NCBI RefSeq assembly: GCF_029603155.1
Contig: NZ_JAPMUA010000004.1
Location: 186,001 to 250,000 of the forward strand
DNA from: Galbibacter pacificus
GTDB taxonomy: Bacteria > Bacteroidota > Bacteroidia > Flavobacteriales > Flavobacteriaceae
DNA: 64,000 nt
Direction of reading: 5' to 3'
Both the position numbers and the translations under genes were made by a program. A model generated the notes under the pieces. That model was not told the origin of the DNA. It did not search any database and saw nothing but the letters and a program-made list of their open reading frames with translations. Below are positions 24,845 through 33,874 of this stretch, piece by piece. How positions within the stretch are numbered: the stretch's first letter is position 1; each line of letters starts with the position of its first letter.

Positions 24845-25804
24845 TTACCAATCTTTTTCAGATTTTACTGGTGCCCCTTTTACCTTTTCTGCATTTATTT
24901 TTTCTTGAACCTTTTTCTCTTCGTTGTTCATGGCTTCAAGAATATTTTTTACCTGTTGAGGAGATAACTGATTTGGCCTTGGCTGTTGCTGCTGTTGTTG
25001 AGGCTTGTCTCCGGGGTTCTTCTTCTGTTGCTCGTTTTTATCGTTTTTTCCTTCGTCTTGCTTTTTATCTTCCGGATTGTCACCTTTTTCGTCTTTATTG
25101 TCTCCTTGGTTGTTTTCATCTTTTTTATCGCCTTCATCATCCTTTTTATCCTCTCCGTTCTTATCGTCTTTTTTATCCTTGTCTTGTTGGTCTTTGTTGT
25201 CCTGGTCCTGTTTGTCTTTATTTTCGTCCTGTTCTTTGTTATCTTTATTATTATCCTGATTGTTTTTTTGCTCGTCTTGTTGCTTTTTCAGCAATTCTTT
25301 TGCCAATGCCAGGTTATAACGGGTCTCTTCATCTGTAGGGTCGTTCCTAAGCGCTTCTTTATATGCTTCTACCGCCTTTTGATATTCTTTGTTCTTCATA
25401 AACACATTTCCTAGATTATGGTAGGCATTGTGTTTTTCTTCTTTGCTCTTTGCGGTGGTTCCAGCTTCTTTATAACGCATAAAAGCCTCTCCCATGCTAT
25501 CGTCTTTATAATATACATTACCCAAATTGTATTTTGCCTTGGCATTGTCTACACTTTTAGATATTGCTTTTCTGTATTCCATTTCTGCTTCAACCGCATC
25601 GTCCTGGCCAGCAAGGGCTTCGTTTCCTTCATAGGTATATTCTATGGATTCTTCGAGCGCTTTTTCTTTCAATTTTTCTTCAGTTGCATCTTGAGCTTTT
25701 AAACCAAGCAGGGCAAAAAGTGCCAAAATAGTTAAAAAAACTGTTTTTGGATCAATTGCGGCTTCATTTAAAATTGATATGGCTATGTATTTCTTAATTT
25801 TCAT
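24845..25804 (-). CDS. batC: BatC: TPR protein with Asp/Lys-rich low-complexity tail
   Basis: 319 residues from ATG 25804, which overlaps the last codons of batB by 11 bases. The N-terminus has a hydrophobic segment (VFLTILALFALLGLKAQ), then about three TPR repeats (AEMEYRKAISKSVDNAKAK; YHNLGNVFMKNKEYQKAV). From roughly residue 190 to 290 the sequence is almost only D, K, N, E and Q (for example DNKDQQDKDKKDDKNGED), ending in a poly-Q run and PRPNQLSPQQVKNILEAM. The charged tail is typical of flavobacterial BatC, though this one is long. The repeats cause long reading frames on the opposite strand that are not genes. Confidence 0.88.
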   Translation of the reverse strand: MKIKKYIAISILNEAAIDPKTVFLTILALFALLGLKAQDATEEKLKEKALEESIEYTYEGNEALAGQDDAVEAEMEYRKAISKSVDNAKAKYNLGNVYYKDDSMGEAFMRYKEAGTTAKSKEEKHNAYHNLGNVFMKNKEYQKAVEAYKEALRNDPTDEETRYNLALAKELLKKQQDEQKNNQDNNKDNKEQDENKDKQDQDNKDQQDKDKKDDKNGEDKKDDEGDKKDENNQGDNKDEKGDNPEDKKQDEGKNDKNEQQKKNPGDKPQQQQQQPRPNQLSPQQVKNILEAMNNEEKKVQEKINAEKVKGAPVKSEKDW

Positions 25805-26843
25805 CTTCCTTCTTCTCATTAAATAAATTAAGTTTTTGGATCCAAACTGTTTTTCTTTCCAACATAAAAACATCTATAAACAGGAACAGGATGGCCCCGG
25901 CAATAAACCATTGAAATTGGTCTTTAAAATCGGCATACTGTTTTGACTCAAATTCTGTTTTATCCATTTTGGTCAATGTTTCCGTAACAAAATCGACCAC
26001 CTTTTCTGTATTCGACCCGTTAATGTACTCGCCATTTCCTTCTTGGGCAATATCGGTTAAAATTCCCTCGTTCAATCTGGTAACCACCACTTCTCCGGAA
26101 TTGTCCTTTTTGTACGAATCGATGATACCGTTTATTCTGACGGGAATAGGCCCGCCTTTTGTGGTCCCTACGCCAATGGTATATATTTTTATGCCTGCCT
26201 TGGTTGCCTTTTCTACTGATTCTACCGCCATGTCTGAATGATCTTCTCCATCTGAAACCAAAAAAAGGACACGGTTTGTCTGGTCTTGGTCGTCGTAATA
26301 GGTTGTTGCCAAATCGATGGCTTCATTAATTGCAGTTCCCTGTGAAGACATCATGTCTGTATTCATGCTCTGTAGGAACATTTTTGCCGCAGAATAATCG
26401 GTAGTAATGGGCAATTGCGGGTGTGCCTGACCAGCGTAAGCAATAATGCCGATACGATCGCTCGCCAAATGGTTTATAATTTCTGAAACAATACGCTTGG
26501 CTTTTTCCAACCTGTTGGGCGCTATGTCTTCGGCAGCCATACTTTTAGAAACATCTATGGCAAAAACAATATCTACCCCTTCCCGCTTAACAGTTTCCAG
26601 CTTGGTCCCTATTTTAGGGTTTACCAGCGCAATTGCCAAACATGCTATGGCCAACAATACAAGCACTAATTTAACAACCGATTTAAAAGTTGACTTGTTT
26701 GGGCTTAATTTATCCAGTAATATAGGGTTTGCAAATTTCTTCTGCGTCCTTTTTTGCCAGAATTTAAATCCTAAATACAGCAACAACAGTACCGGTATTA
26801 ATACCAGCACATAGAAATATATTTTTTCATCCAATTGATACAT
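25794..26843 (-). CDS. batB: BatB: membrane VWA-domain protein
   Basis: 349 residues. Two N-terminal membrane helices (FYVLVLIPVLLLLYLGFKF and VVKLVLVLLAIACLAIAL) are followed by a von Willebrand A domain with the metal-ion-dependent adhesion site DVSKS (D97, S99, S101), the T in ITTDYSA and the acidic SDGEDHSD, and by a C-terminal helix (FQWFIAGAILFLFIDVFML). It is the second of the paired VWA proteins of the Bat complex, facing the periplasm. The gene sits 3 bases after batA and overlaps batC. Confidence 0.93.
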   Translation of the reverse strand: MYQLDEKIYFYVLVLIPVLLLLYLGFKFWQKRTQKKFANPILLDKLSPNKSTFKSVVKLVLVLLAIACLAIALVNPKIGTKLETVKREGVDIVFAIDVSKSMAAEDIAPNRLEKAKRIVSEIINHLASDRIGIIAYAGQAHPQLPITTDYSAAKMFLQSMNTDMMSSQGTAINEAIDLATTYYDDQDQTNRVLFLVSDGEDHSDMAVESVEKATKAGIKIYTIGVGTTKGGPIPVRINGIIDSYKKDNSGEVVVTRLNEGILTDIAQEGNGEYINGSNTEKVVDFVTETLTKMDKTEFESKQYADFKDQFQWFIAGAILFLFIDVFMLERKTVWIQKLNLFNEKKEDEN

Positions 26844-26846
26844 AAT

Positions 26847-27848
26847 CTATACAAAACTTCTAAAAACGGTATACCGCAATAAATACTCAAATATTAAGAG
26901 CCCGCATGCCAGTAAAGCAAACATTCTAAATTTCTCTTGGTAATTGTAATATTTAAATTCTTCTATATCTGTTTTTTCCAATTTATTTATTTCTTCATAA
27001 ATCTCCGATAGCTTTTCATTGTCGGTCGCCCTAAAATACCTGCCACCGGTTTCGTCGGCTATGCTTTTAAGCAGCTCTTCATCAATCTCCACTTTGCTCA
27101 TTCCGTACCTATAGCTTCCGTCGGGATTGTAGGCAATTGGCGAAAGCGCCATGCCGTTGCTCCCCAGGCCAATGGTATAGGTTTTTATGCCATATTCTAT
27201 TGCTAGACTTGCAGCGGTCTGGGGCTCTATAAAACCCGAATTATTTACGCCGTCTGTCAGCAATATTATTACTTTGCTTTTGGCCTTACTATCCTTTAAG
27301 CGGTTTACCGATGTTGCCAGCCCCATCCCAATGGCCGTACCATCTTCAAGCTGCCCGTATTTTATATCGTTAAGCGACCTCAACACAATGGCCTTGTCGC
27401 TTGTTATGGGTGTTTTGGTAAAACTTTCGCCAGAATACACCACCAGCCCAATACGATCGTTTACACGTTCTTTTATAAATTCTGCCGCTACTTTTTTTAA
27501 TGCTGCCAGCCTATTAGGCTTCAAATCGCGTGCCAACATACTCGAAGAAACATCGATTGCCATAACAATATCGATCCCCCTTGTTGTTTTGGTACGGGTA
27601 GAAACATCTTCGGTTTGCGGTCTTGCCATTGCCGTAATTAATGCTGCCAAGGCCAACAACCTTAAAATAAACAGGCCCGGCTTTAATTTGGCAAGGATAG
27701 ACGGCGATCCCTTAAACCCTTTTATACTGGATATTTTTAAGGAAGCCGTTTCTTTTTTACGTTTAAAAATATACCATACAATAGCCAGTGGAAGCAATAA
27801 AAACAACCAAAAGAACTGTGGATTTACAAATTGAACATTCTCAAACAT
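26847..27848 (-). CDS. batA: BatA: membrane VWA-domain protein
   Basis: 333 residues. Layout matches BatB: N-terminal helices (FFWLFLLLPLAIVWYIF and FILRLLALAALITAMA), a VWA domain with DVSSS (D99, S101, S103), ITSDKAIV and LTDGVNNSG, and a final helix (FRMFALLACGLLIFEYLL). The intact MIDAS residues indicate metal-dependent ligand binding. It follows the preceding gene with no intergenic base, showing one transcript. Confidence 0.93.
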   Translation of the reverse strand: MFENVQFVNPQFFWLFLLLPLAIVWYIFKRKKETASLKISSIKGFKGSPSILAKLKPGLFILRLLALAALITAMARPQTEDVSTRTKTTRGIDIVMAIDVSSSMLARDLKPNRLAALKKVAAEFIKERVNDRIGLVVYSGESFTKTPITSDKAIVLRSLNDIKYGQLEDGTAIGMGLATSVNRLKDSKAKSKVIILLTDGVNNSGFIEPQTAASLAIEYGIKTYTIGLGSNGMALSPIAYNPDGSYRYGMSKVEIDEELLKSIADETGGRYFRATDNEKLSEIYEEINKLEKTDIEEFKYYNYQEKFRMFALLACGLLIFEYLLRYTVFRSFV

Positions 27849-29516
27849 CTAGCTTTCCGTTTTAAAATCTATTGAATTGGTAATTTTGTTTACTATTTCA
27901 TTGGCGTACAAATCGGCCTTATCATAGACCATAATTACCTGTTCGAAACCACCGTTTTGCACAAAACTTAAAATTATATAGGCGGCCTCTCTGTTTTTCC
28001 TGGTTTCGGGGTTTTCTATTTCCAGTGTACCAAAAACCTTATTTCCTTCTTTCCCGGTAGGGATGGTAAGCCCTTCTTGCTTTACAACCATATTTTTTGC
28101 CCCCGCCTTTTCTACTTGGGCTATAGCGGCATCAATTGCTTTCTTTGCATCAAAATCGGCCTCTTTTTTATAAGTCGACACACTCACTTGAACAAAGAAA
28201 CCGTTATGCATGCTCCCCGACGAGAATACTTGGTGACTATTGGTTCCAAGGGCTTCTCCTTTTGGTGTTCCCGTTTCTCTTTTTAACACCTTGGGCGTTT
28301 CTATATAAATAGCGGGAAAACCATAAGAACTGCCCACCCATTCACTTTCAAGCAACGATTTGGTAGGATGGCCAAAAACGGAGTCTTTTACACTGGAAAA
28401 GCCATATTTGTATATAAAAACTCCTAAAACCAGCACCAGCACAACTGCTCCCGATGCAATGGCATATTTAATCTGTTGCTTTTTCTTTTTCTGTTTAAAA
28501 GCTTCTACGTATTCTTCTTGCTCCATCAATTCTTCTTCGGTTGGCTCGGGCAAGGCTTCTTTTGTTTTTACAACGATATGCTCGATGGTTTTCCGGTCCC
28601 TGTCAATAATGGTATTTTCGGGAGTGGATTTTGCAAATTTCACCAAATCGGCAGTTTGTAAAACGTTTTTAAATTGTTTAATGGTATCGTCGTCGATCTT
28701 TAAACTTCCCGAATCGCGCAGAAGCTCCATTTTTGTTATCAATTCATCCGTCGTGCTTTCCATGGCCGAAATATGGACATCGTCTTCCAGGTACGAACGG
28801 ACAATGTTGGTTAATTCTGTATAGTATTCTTTGTATTCTGATTGAATAAGGTATTTGGACTCGTCCAGTTTTTTAAGTTCGGCCAAAGCACGGTCGTACG
28901 GGGGTAAGAGCGCAATTTTTTCTTCTTCGGTCAATGGCTTTTTTCTAAAAACAAACCAATATAGCAATCCGCCTACAATGGCCGCCGCAACAATTCCCAG
29001 CAAAAGCCATTTCCACCAATCGCCCATTGGTTTATCTACTTGCGCCAGCCCTTTTATATCGTACATTTTTTGTTTGGTAGTATCTACAGCAACTGTATTT
29101 ACTTCAATTTTTAATGAATCGGTAAAATAGGGTTTATTGTTGATCATTATTTGCTGGCGTGGCAACGTATAATGCCCGGAATCGAATTGAGTGAGGGCAT
29201 ATTTTTTTATTAAATTGAATTTATCCTGATTGATAAGCGTATCTGTAGGAAGTACTTCAACTACTTCCAACGGCATAAAGGTCTGTCCTTCTGGAAAAAT
29301 AACCTGCGCAGTAGTATCGGTTTCAACTTCTATCTTAAAATGAACCTGCTCCCCAATTTTAATAGTTGTTGAATCTACCGAAGATTTTACCCGGGGCGTA
29401 GACTGGGCAAAAGCACTCATTGTTATGGCACAAAAAAGCATAACAAACAAAAATGCCTTTACTTTTGCCTGCAATGATATTTCAACACCCTTTTTATTAA
29501 AAAACAAATCTGTCAT
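27849..29516 (-). CDS. Bat-operon membrane protein with BatD-like N-terminus and DUF4381-like core
   Basis: 555 residues. Signal peptide, then a single beta-sandwich (VDSTTIKIGEQVHFKIEVETD) resembling the start of BatD, one membrane helix (WLLLGIVAAAIVGGLLYWFVF), a helical cytoplasmic stretch starting PPYDRALAELKKLDESKY that resembles DUF4381, a second membrane helix around residue 355 (YAIASGAVVLVLVLGVFI), and a C-terminal domain of about 180 residues of unknown type. DUF4381-type proteins occupy this place between DUF58 and batA in many Bat operons. The extra C-terminal domain after a second helix is less usual and worth noting. Confidence 0.82.
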   Translation of the reverse strand: MTDLFFNKKGVEISLQAKVKAFLFVMLFCAITMSAFAQSTPRVKSSVDSTTIKIGEQVHFKIEVETDTTAQVIFPEGQTFMPLEVVEVLPTDTLINQDKFNLIKKYALTQFDSGHYTLPRQQIMINNKPYFTDSLKIEVNTVAVDTTKQKMYDIKGLAQVDKPMGDWWKWLLLGIVAAAIVGGLLYWFVFRKKPLTEEEKIALLPPYDRALAELKKLDESKYLIQSEYKEYYTELTNIVRSYLEDDVHISAMESTTDELITKMELLRDSGSLKIDDDTIKQFKNVLQTADLVKFAKSTPENTIIDRDRKTIEHIVVKTKEALPEPTEEELMEQEEYVEAFKQKKKKQQIKYAIASGAVVLVLVLGVFIYKYGFSSVKDSVFGHPTKSLLESEWVGSSYGFPAIYIETPKVLKRETGTPKGEALGTNSHQVFSSGSMHNGFFVQVSVSTYKKEADFDAKKAIDAAIAQVEKAGAKNMVVKQEGLTIPTGKEGNKVFGTLEIENPETRKNREAAYIILSFVQNGGFEQVIMVYDKADLYANEIVNKITNSIDFKTES

Positions 29517-29537
29517 TCTTATTGTAAAAAATCGTTT

Positions 29538-30404
29538 TTATCCTCTTCGTTTAAAATATCCCAATAATTTTTTCACATAGCTTTCGCCTACACGGCTGCT
29601 CAGTGCCCCGGCACCGCTTTTGGTAAATATGTTTTGAAAATAGCTTACACGGTCTTTATAATGTTGCCCGTACTGGTCTCTCACTTTTTTAGATTTGGTG
29701 TTTACAAGCATTAATTCTCCGGTTTCTGCATCTTCCATTTGGACAAACCCGATATTTGGGATGTTTTCTTCTTTTTCGTCGTAAATTCTAATGCCCGTAA
29801 TATCATGTTTATTGGCGGCTATTTTTAAAGCCTGCTCATAGTCGTTGGCCATAAAATCTGAAAGCAAAAAGCATATTACCTTTTTTTTACTGACACTCGA
29901 CATAAACCGAAGTGCTTGGTTGATATCTGTGTTGTGGTTTTCAGGCTCGAACTCAATTAATTCCCTGATAATCCTAAGTACGTGAAACCTTCCTTTTTTT
30001 GGCGGTATGTATAATTCTATTTTATCCGAAAACAATATCAACCCAATTTTGTCATTGTTCTGCATGGCAGAGAAAGCCAATGTAGCCGATATTTCTGTGA
30101 TGATTTCTTTTTTAAATTGATTGGTAGTCCCAAAAAGCTCGGATCCACTTACGTCTACCATCAGCATCATGGTAAGCTCCCGTTCTTCTTCAAAAACTTT
30201 CACAAAAGGTTCGTTGTAACGTGCGGTAACATTCCAGTCTATATTGCGCACATCGTCTCCAAATTGGTAATTGCGCACCTCGCTAAATGTCATTCCGCGA
30301 CCTTTAAAGGTAGAATGGTACTCGCCGCCAAAAATATGATCGCTCAACCGGCGGGTTTTTATTTCAATTTTCCTAACCTTTTTTAGTAGTTCTTTAGTAT
30401 CCAT
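29538..30404 (-). CDS. DUF58 domain protein of the Bat operon
   Basis: 288 residues, soluble. The DUF58 core is seen in the motif VRNYQFGDDVRNIDWNVTAR and the VWA-like strand LMVDVSGSELFG, in which D-x-S-x-S is kept. Proteins with this domain regularly sit between a MoxR ATPase and VWA membrane proteins and are thought to link the two. It starts 89 bases after moxR and ends 21 bases before the next gene. Confidence 0.92.
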   Translation of the reverse strand: MDTKELLKKVRKIEIKTRRLSDHIFGGEYHSTFKGRGMTFSEVRNYQFGDDVRNIDWNVTARYNEPFVKVFEEERELTMMLMVDVSGSELFGTTNQFKKEIITEISATLAFSAMQNNDKIGLILFSDKIELYIPPKKGRFHVLRIIRELIEFEPENHNTDINQALRFMSSVSKKKVICFLLSDFMANDYEQALKIAANKHDITGIRIYDEKEENIPNIGFVQMEDAETGELMLVNTKSKKVRDQYGQHYKDRVSYFQNIFTKSGAGALSSRVGESYVKKLLGYFKRRG

Positions 30405-30493
30405 TTTTCGATTTAAGATTTAAACCTACGATTTATGATTTTAACGACCAGCGATTTCCCAAACCATAAATCATTGTGCACTGTTCCAAAATC

Positions 30494-31495
30494 TTATGGT
30501 ACTTCTATTTCGTTTACAATTTTATTTATAATCTCTTCAGAAGTTATGTTTTCGGCTTCGGCTTCATAGGTAATCCCCACCCTGTGTCGCAGTACATCGT
30601 GAACCACGGCACGGACATCTTCTGGGATTACGTACCCCCTTCTTTTAATAAAGGCATAACATTTGGCCGCCGTAGCTAAGTTGATGCTCCCCCTTGGAGA
30701 TGCCCCAAAACTGATGAGCGGCTTCAATTCGGATAAATTATATTTTTCGGGATAACGTGTTGCGAAGATGATGTCCAAGATATATTTTTCAATCTTTTCA
30801 TCCATATATACTTCCCTAACCGATTCTTGTGCCCTTATTATCTGTTCGATGGTAACCACTTGATTTACCTTGTCGAACTCGCCTTTTAAATTGGCACGGA
30901 TAATTAATTGCTCTTCGTTCAACTTAGGGTAATTTATTACTGTTTTCAGCATAAAACGGTCTACCTGAGCTTCGGGAAGCGGGTATGTCCCTTCTTGTTC
31001 TACCGGGTTTTGCGTGGCCATTACCAAGAATGGCTTATCCAGGATAAAGGTTTCGTCGCCAATGGTTACCTGTTTTTCCTGCATGGCTTCCAAAAGAGCC
31101 GACTGTACTTTAGCGGGGGCACGGTTAATCTCATCTGCCAAAACAAAATTTGCAAAAATAGGCCCTTTTTTTATGGAGAAGTCGTTTTCCTTAATATTGT
31201 ATATCAAAGTCCCTACCACATCGGCAGGTAAGAGGTCTGGCGTAAATTGTATCCTGCTAAAAGTACCATGGACTGCCTTGGATAAAGTATTAATAGCCAG
31301 TGTCTTGGCAAGTCCGGGAACACCTTCCAGTAAAATATGTCCCTGCCCCAATAAACCAATTAACAATCGTTCTACCATGTGCTTTTGCCCCACAATGACC
31401 TTGTTCATTTCTAAGGTTAAAACATCTATAAAAGCACTTTCTTTTTCTATTTTTTCATTAATAGCATTAATGTCTAATGTAGTATTTTGCTCCAT
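30494..31495 (-). CDS. MoxR-family AAA+ ATPase, first gene of the Bat operon
   Basis: 333 residues. Walker A is GVPGLAKT (residues 58-65), Walker B is VLADEINRAP, sensor 1 lies in KPFLVMATQNPVEQEGTYPLPEAQVDRF and the C-terminal lid carries SFGASPRGSINLA. MoxR ATPases act as chaperones that mature metal-binding VWA partners; the VWA proteins are encoded just downstream. A minus-strand TTTG with TATCTTAA 20 bases further could be its promoter, but the match is loose. Confidence 0.95.
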   Translation of the reverse strand: MEQNTTLDINAINEKIEKESAFIDVLTLEMNKVIVGQKHMVERLLIGLLGQGHILLEGVPGLAKTLAINTLSKAVHGTFSRIQFTPDLLPADVVGTLIYNIKENDFSIKKGPIFANFVLADEINRAPAKVQSALLEAMQEKQVTIGDETFILDKPFLVMATQNPVEQEGTYPLPEAQVDRFMLKTVINYPKLNEEQLIIRANLKGEFDKVNQVVTIEQIIRAQESVREVYMDEKIEKYILDIIFATRYPEKYNLSELKPLISFGASPRGSINLATAAKCYAFIKRRGYVIPEDVRAVVHDVLRHRVGITYEAEAENITSEEIINKIVNEIEVP

Positions 31496-31596
31496 TTATG
31501 TTAATTTTTTAAGGCGTTAAGATAACACCAACAATAATATGACGCAAATTGAAAATTTATTTAGACTGACGCTGTTAACAATTGGTTAAAAAATAA

Positions 31597-31623
31597 AGAG
31601 CAGCCTAAAGATTAGGCTACTCT
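31597..31623 (-). terminator. Intrinsic terminator of the DUF4382 gene
   Basis: AGAGCAGCCTAA and TTAGGCTACTCT pair over 12 positions with one C-A mismatch and a 3-base loop. On the minus strand it is followed by TTTATTTTTTAACC, a T-rich tail, 26 bases after the stop codon. Confidence 0.8.
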
Positions 31624-31648
31624 TAGTATTTTTTTTGTAGTTTATTAA

Positions 31649-32725
31649 CTATTGAAGGGTAATATCGCCTACGGCGGTTGCTTCTCCGTCTACAACTTCT
31701 ACGGCTTCAATGCTCATTTCCCCAAAGGCTGATCCTTCGGCAGGAGTTAACGTTAAAATATATGTTCCTGCTGGAACGCCTTCTAAGGTAAATGCCCCAT
31801 CTGCGTTTGTATCGGCAGAAACAACTTCATCATCTACAATTACAGAGGCTGTTACGGTTGTATCGGCATTTATTACCGTTCCTGTAATGCTTCCTCCGGT
31901 TACTGCTTCCAGCTCGATAGAACCTATATCGGCCACTTCACCGTTTTCTACGGCTACATCTGGAACCGTTACCTCAGCATAACCAGATGCTTCATCGGGG
32001 GTTAAAACCACTTCGTAAGTTCCGGCAGGCACGCCGTTCAACACAAAAATACCGCTATCGTCCGTGTAGGTTGTAATGGTATCTTGTTCTTCGGTTACTA
32101 CCGAAGCCAATACTTGGTAATCTGTTGGAACAACAGCACCGGCAATTCTACCCGAATTTACTTCGGTACTTGCATTGATAACAGGCTTTAAAATATATTT
32201 CCCTGATTCTCCTGCTTCTACCACAGATTTTTCGGCATCAAAGTCTAAAATAATTTCATACGAATATCCGCCGTCCAGTTCAACATCGTCGAATTTGATC
32301 TTTAACCCTGACTGCTCGGCACTTGGCGTATCCAATGGAAGTTCCTCTCCATCAACTACTACGGTATTATTGTCCCCCAATACCAAACGGAGTTGTTCAA
32401 TTTCGCCCGCTGGAATTTCGTTTTCGGCCAAAATCACACTGGCCCCACCGGTAAGTTCCAACAAATCGTATACTCCTGCATTAATTTCCCCGATACTTTC
32501 CCAACCACTTTCGTCGTCATCGGTACGGTTTATCAATACATCTTGAATATCTACATTTACTTTTTCATAATCTCCCGGCGCGTCTACTAACCTCACGGTT
32601 ACGTTAGACATTTCATCAGAAGGGATATCTGTGTTGGTATCATCATCATCACTACAACTGGTTGCAACAAATAATATTGCTAATAACATAAGTAGGCTGC
32701 TCGACAATCTTCTAAGATTTTTCAT
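31649..32725 (-). CDS. DUF4382 lipoprotein with two carboxypeptidase-regulatory-like repeats
   Basis: 358 residues. The lipoprotein signal ends at LFVATSC and is followed by an acidic tract (SDDDDTNTD). Then comes a DUF4382 domain (VTVRLVDAPGDYEKVNVDI, about residues 40-185) and two tandem domains of about 80 residues each, beginning GRIAGAVVP and GSITGTV and each containing GVPAGTYxxxLTP; these are carboxypeptidase-regulatory-like or CnaB-like beta-sandwiches. Such proteins sit on the outer surface and may bind carbohydrate or protein, which is inference. The composition is very rich in D, E, V and T. Confidence 0.85.
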   Translation of the reverse strand: MKNLRRLSSSLLMLLAILFVATSCSDDDDTNTDIPSDEMSNVTVRLVDAPGDYEKVNVDIQDVLINRTDDDESGWESIGEINAGVYDLLELTGGASVILAENEIPAGEIEQLRLVLGDNNTVVVDGEELPLDTPSAEQSGLKIKFDDVELDGGYSYEIILDFDAEKSVVEAGESGKYILKPVINASTEVNSGRIAGAVVPTDYQVLASVVTEEQDTITTYTDDSGIFVLNGVPAGTYEVVLTPDEASGYAEVTVPDVAVENGEVADIGSIELEAVTGGSITGTVINADTTVTASVIVDDEVVSADTNADGAFTLEGVPAGTYILTLTPAEGSAFGEMSIEAVEVVDGEATAVGDITLQ

Positions 32726-32987
32726 AAATAGGTTTATTTAATTAATATTTAAGTTTTAAGAACACCTTGCGCAAGCGGTCTGCTATTATCTACGGGAGCT
32801 TAACACCTTATAGATGTTAACGAATGTTAAGATTGATTGTTAAATAATGATGCTTTATATTTTTCCGTAATTTAGATTAACGGGGTTCTATTTTTAAAAA
32901 TCACCTTAACTTACTGCAAACGATACTGTTTACAGATTTCGGGATGACCTTATTTGAGAAGAAAGATAAACCCCTTCAGCAAAAAAA

Positions 32988-33749
32988 ATGAGCATGAAAA
33001 ATAAAATTGCACTTATTACCGGCGCCACAAGTGGTATTGGCAGGGCCACGGCCAAAGTATTTGCCAACAATAACATTGATTTAATTCTTTGCGGAAGAAG
33101 GACCGACCGACTTGAGAATTTAAGACTGGAACTTTCAACTTTTGTAAAAGTGCACATCCTGCAATTTGACATAAGGGATAAAGATACCGTTTTAGAGGCC
33201 ATAAAAACCCTTCCCGAAGAATTTAAAAAAATAAATATTTTAATTAACAATGCCGGGAACGCCCATGGACTGTCGCCTATTGACAAAGGCGATATCGACG
33301 ACTGGGATGCCATGATGGATATAAACGTAAAAGGGCTTTTGTACGTATCTAAGGCGGTAATCCCCGGAATGGTACAACAAAAATCGGGACATATAATCAA
33401 TATTGGGTCTACGGCCGGAAAAGAGGTATATCCCGGCGGCAATGTGTATTGTGCCAGCAAACATGCGGTAGATGCCATTAACCAAGGAATGCGCATAGAC
33501 TTACATGCCCACGGGATACGTGTTGGCGCCGTAAACCCTGGTTTGGTGGAAACCGAATTTAGCAAGGTCCGCTTTAAAGGCGACACAGACCGGGCCAATG
33601 CCGTATATCAGGGTTTTACGCCTTTAACTCCTGAAGATATTGCCGAAATAATCTACTTTACCATTTCACGACCGCCACATGTTAATATTGCCGACCTTAT
33701 CGTAATGCCTACCGACCAGGCCACCAGTACGATTGTAAACAAAAATTAG
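32988..33749 (+). CDS. SDR-family NAD(P)-dependent oxidoreductase
   Basis: 253 residues, classical short-chain dehydrogenase. The cofactor motif TGATSGIG is at residues 11-18, NNAG follows strand 4, the catalytic serine lies in NIGSTAGKEV, and Y-x-x-x-K is YCASKHAV. ITG/GRRTDR suggests NADP preference. It is closest to the YdfG type (serine/3-hydroxy acid dehydrogenases). A second ATG two codons on could also be the start. The gene stands alone. Confidence 0.93.
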   Translation: MSMKNKIALITGATSGIGRATAKVFANNNIDLILCGRRTDRLENLRLELSTFVKVHILQFDIRDKDTVLEAIKTLPEEFKKINILINNAGNAHGLSPIDKGDIDDWDAMMDINVKGLLYVSKAVIPGMVQQKSGHIINIGSTAGKEVYPGGNVYCASKHAVDAINQGMRIDLHAHGIRVGAVNPGLVETEFSKVRFKGDTDRANAVYQGFTPLTPEDIAEIIYFTISRPPHVNIADLIVMPTDQATSTIVNKN

Positions 33750-33813
33750 CAACTGTTTTTTTAAGGTGCGGATCCTATTTATAATGAAAAAAGAAAGTAA
33801 AATGCCATAGTTC

Positions 33814-33844
33814 TTTTGCTTTACACTTCAACTTTATATCTTTA
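33814..33844 (+). promoter_or_regulatory. Promoter of the AlbA_2 gene: -33 TTTTG, 18 bases, -7 TATCTTTA
   Basis: TTTTG (33814-33818) and TATCTTTA (33837-33844, one base from TAnnTTTG) are separated by 18 bases, the spacing used by the Bacteroidota primary sigma factor. The predicted transcript starts near 33850, about 25 bases before the ATG. Confidence 0.5.
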
Positions 33845-33874
33845 GAGGGAACTCTTTATGCATACATTGCTATT

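Noticed and set aside
24871..25414. Long plus-strand reading frames opposite batC
   Set aside because: They mirror the Asp/Lys codon repeats of the batC tail and encode only hydrophobic Leu/Phe/Ser-rich strings with no start context.
32797..32806. Short palindrome CTTGCGCAAG upstream of the DUF4382 gene
   Set aside because: Only 10 bases and about 70 bases from the start codon with no promoter element next to it; too weak to call.
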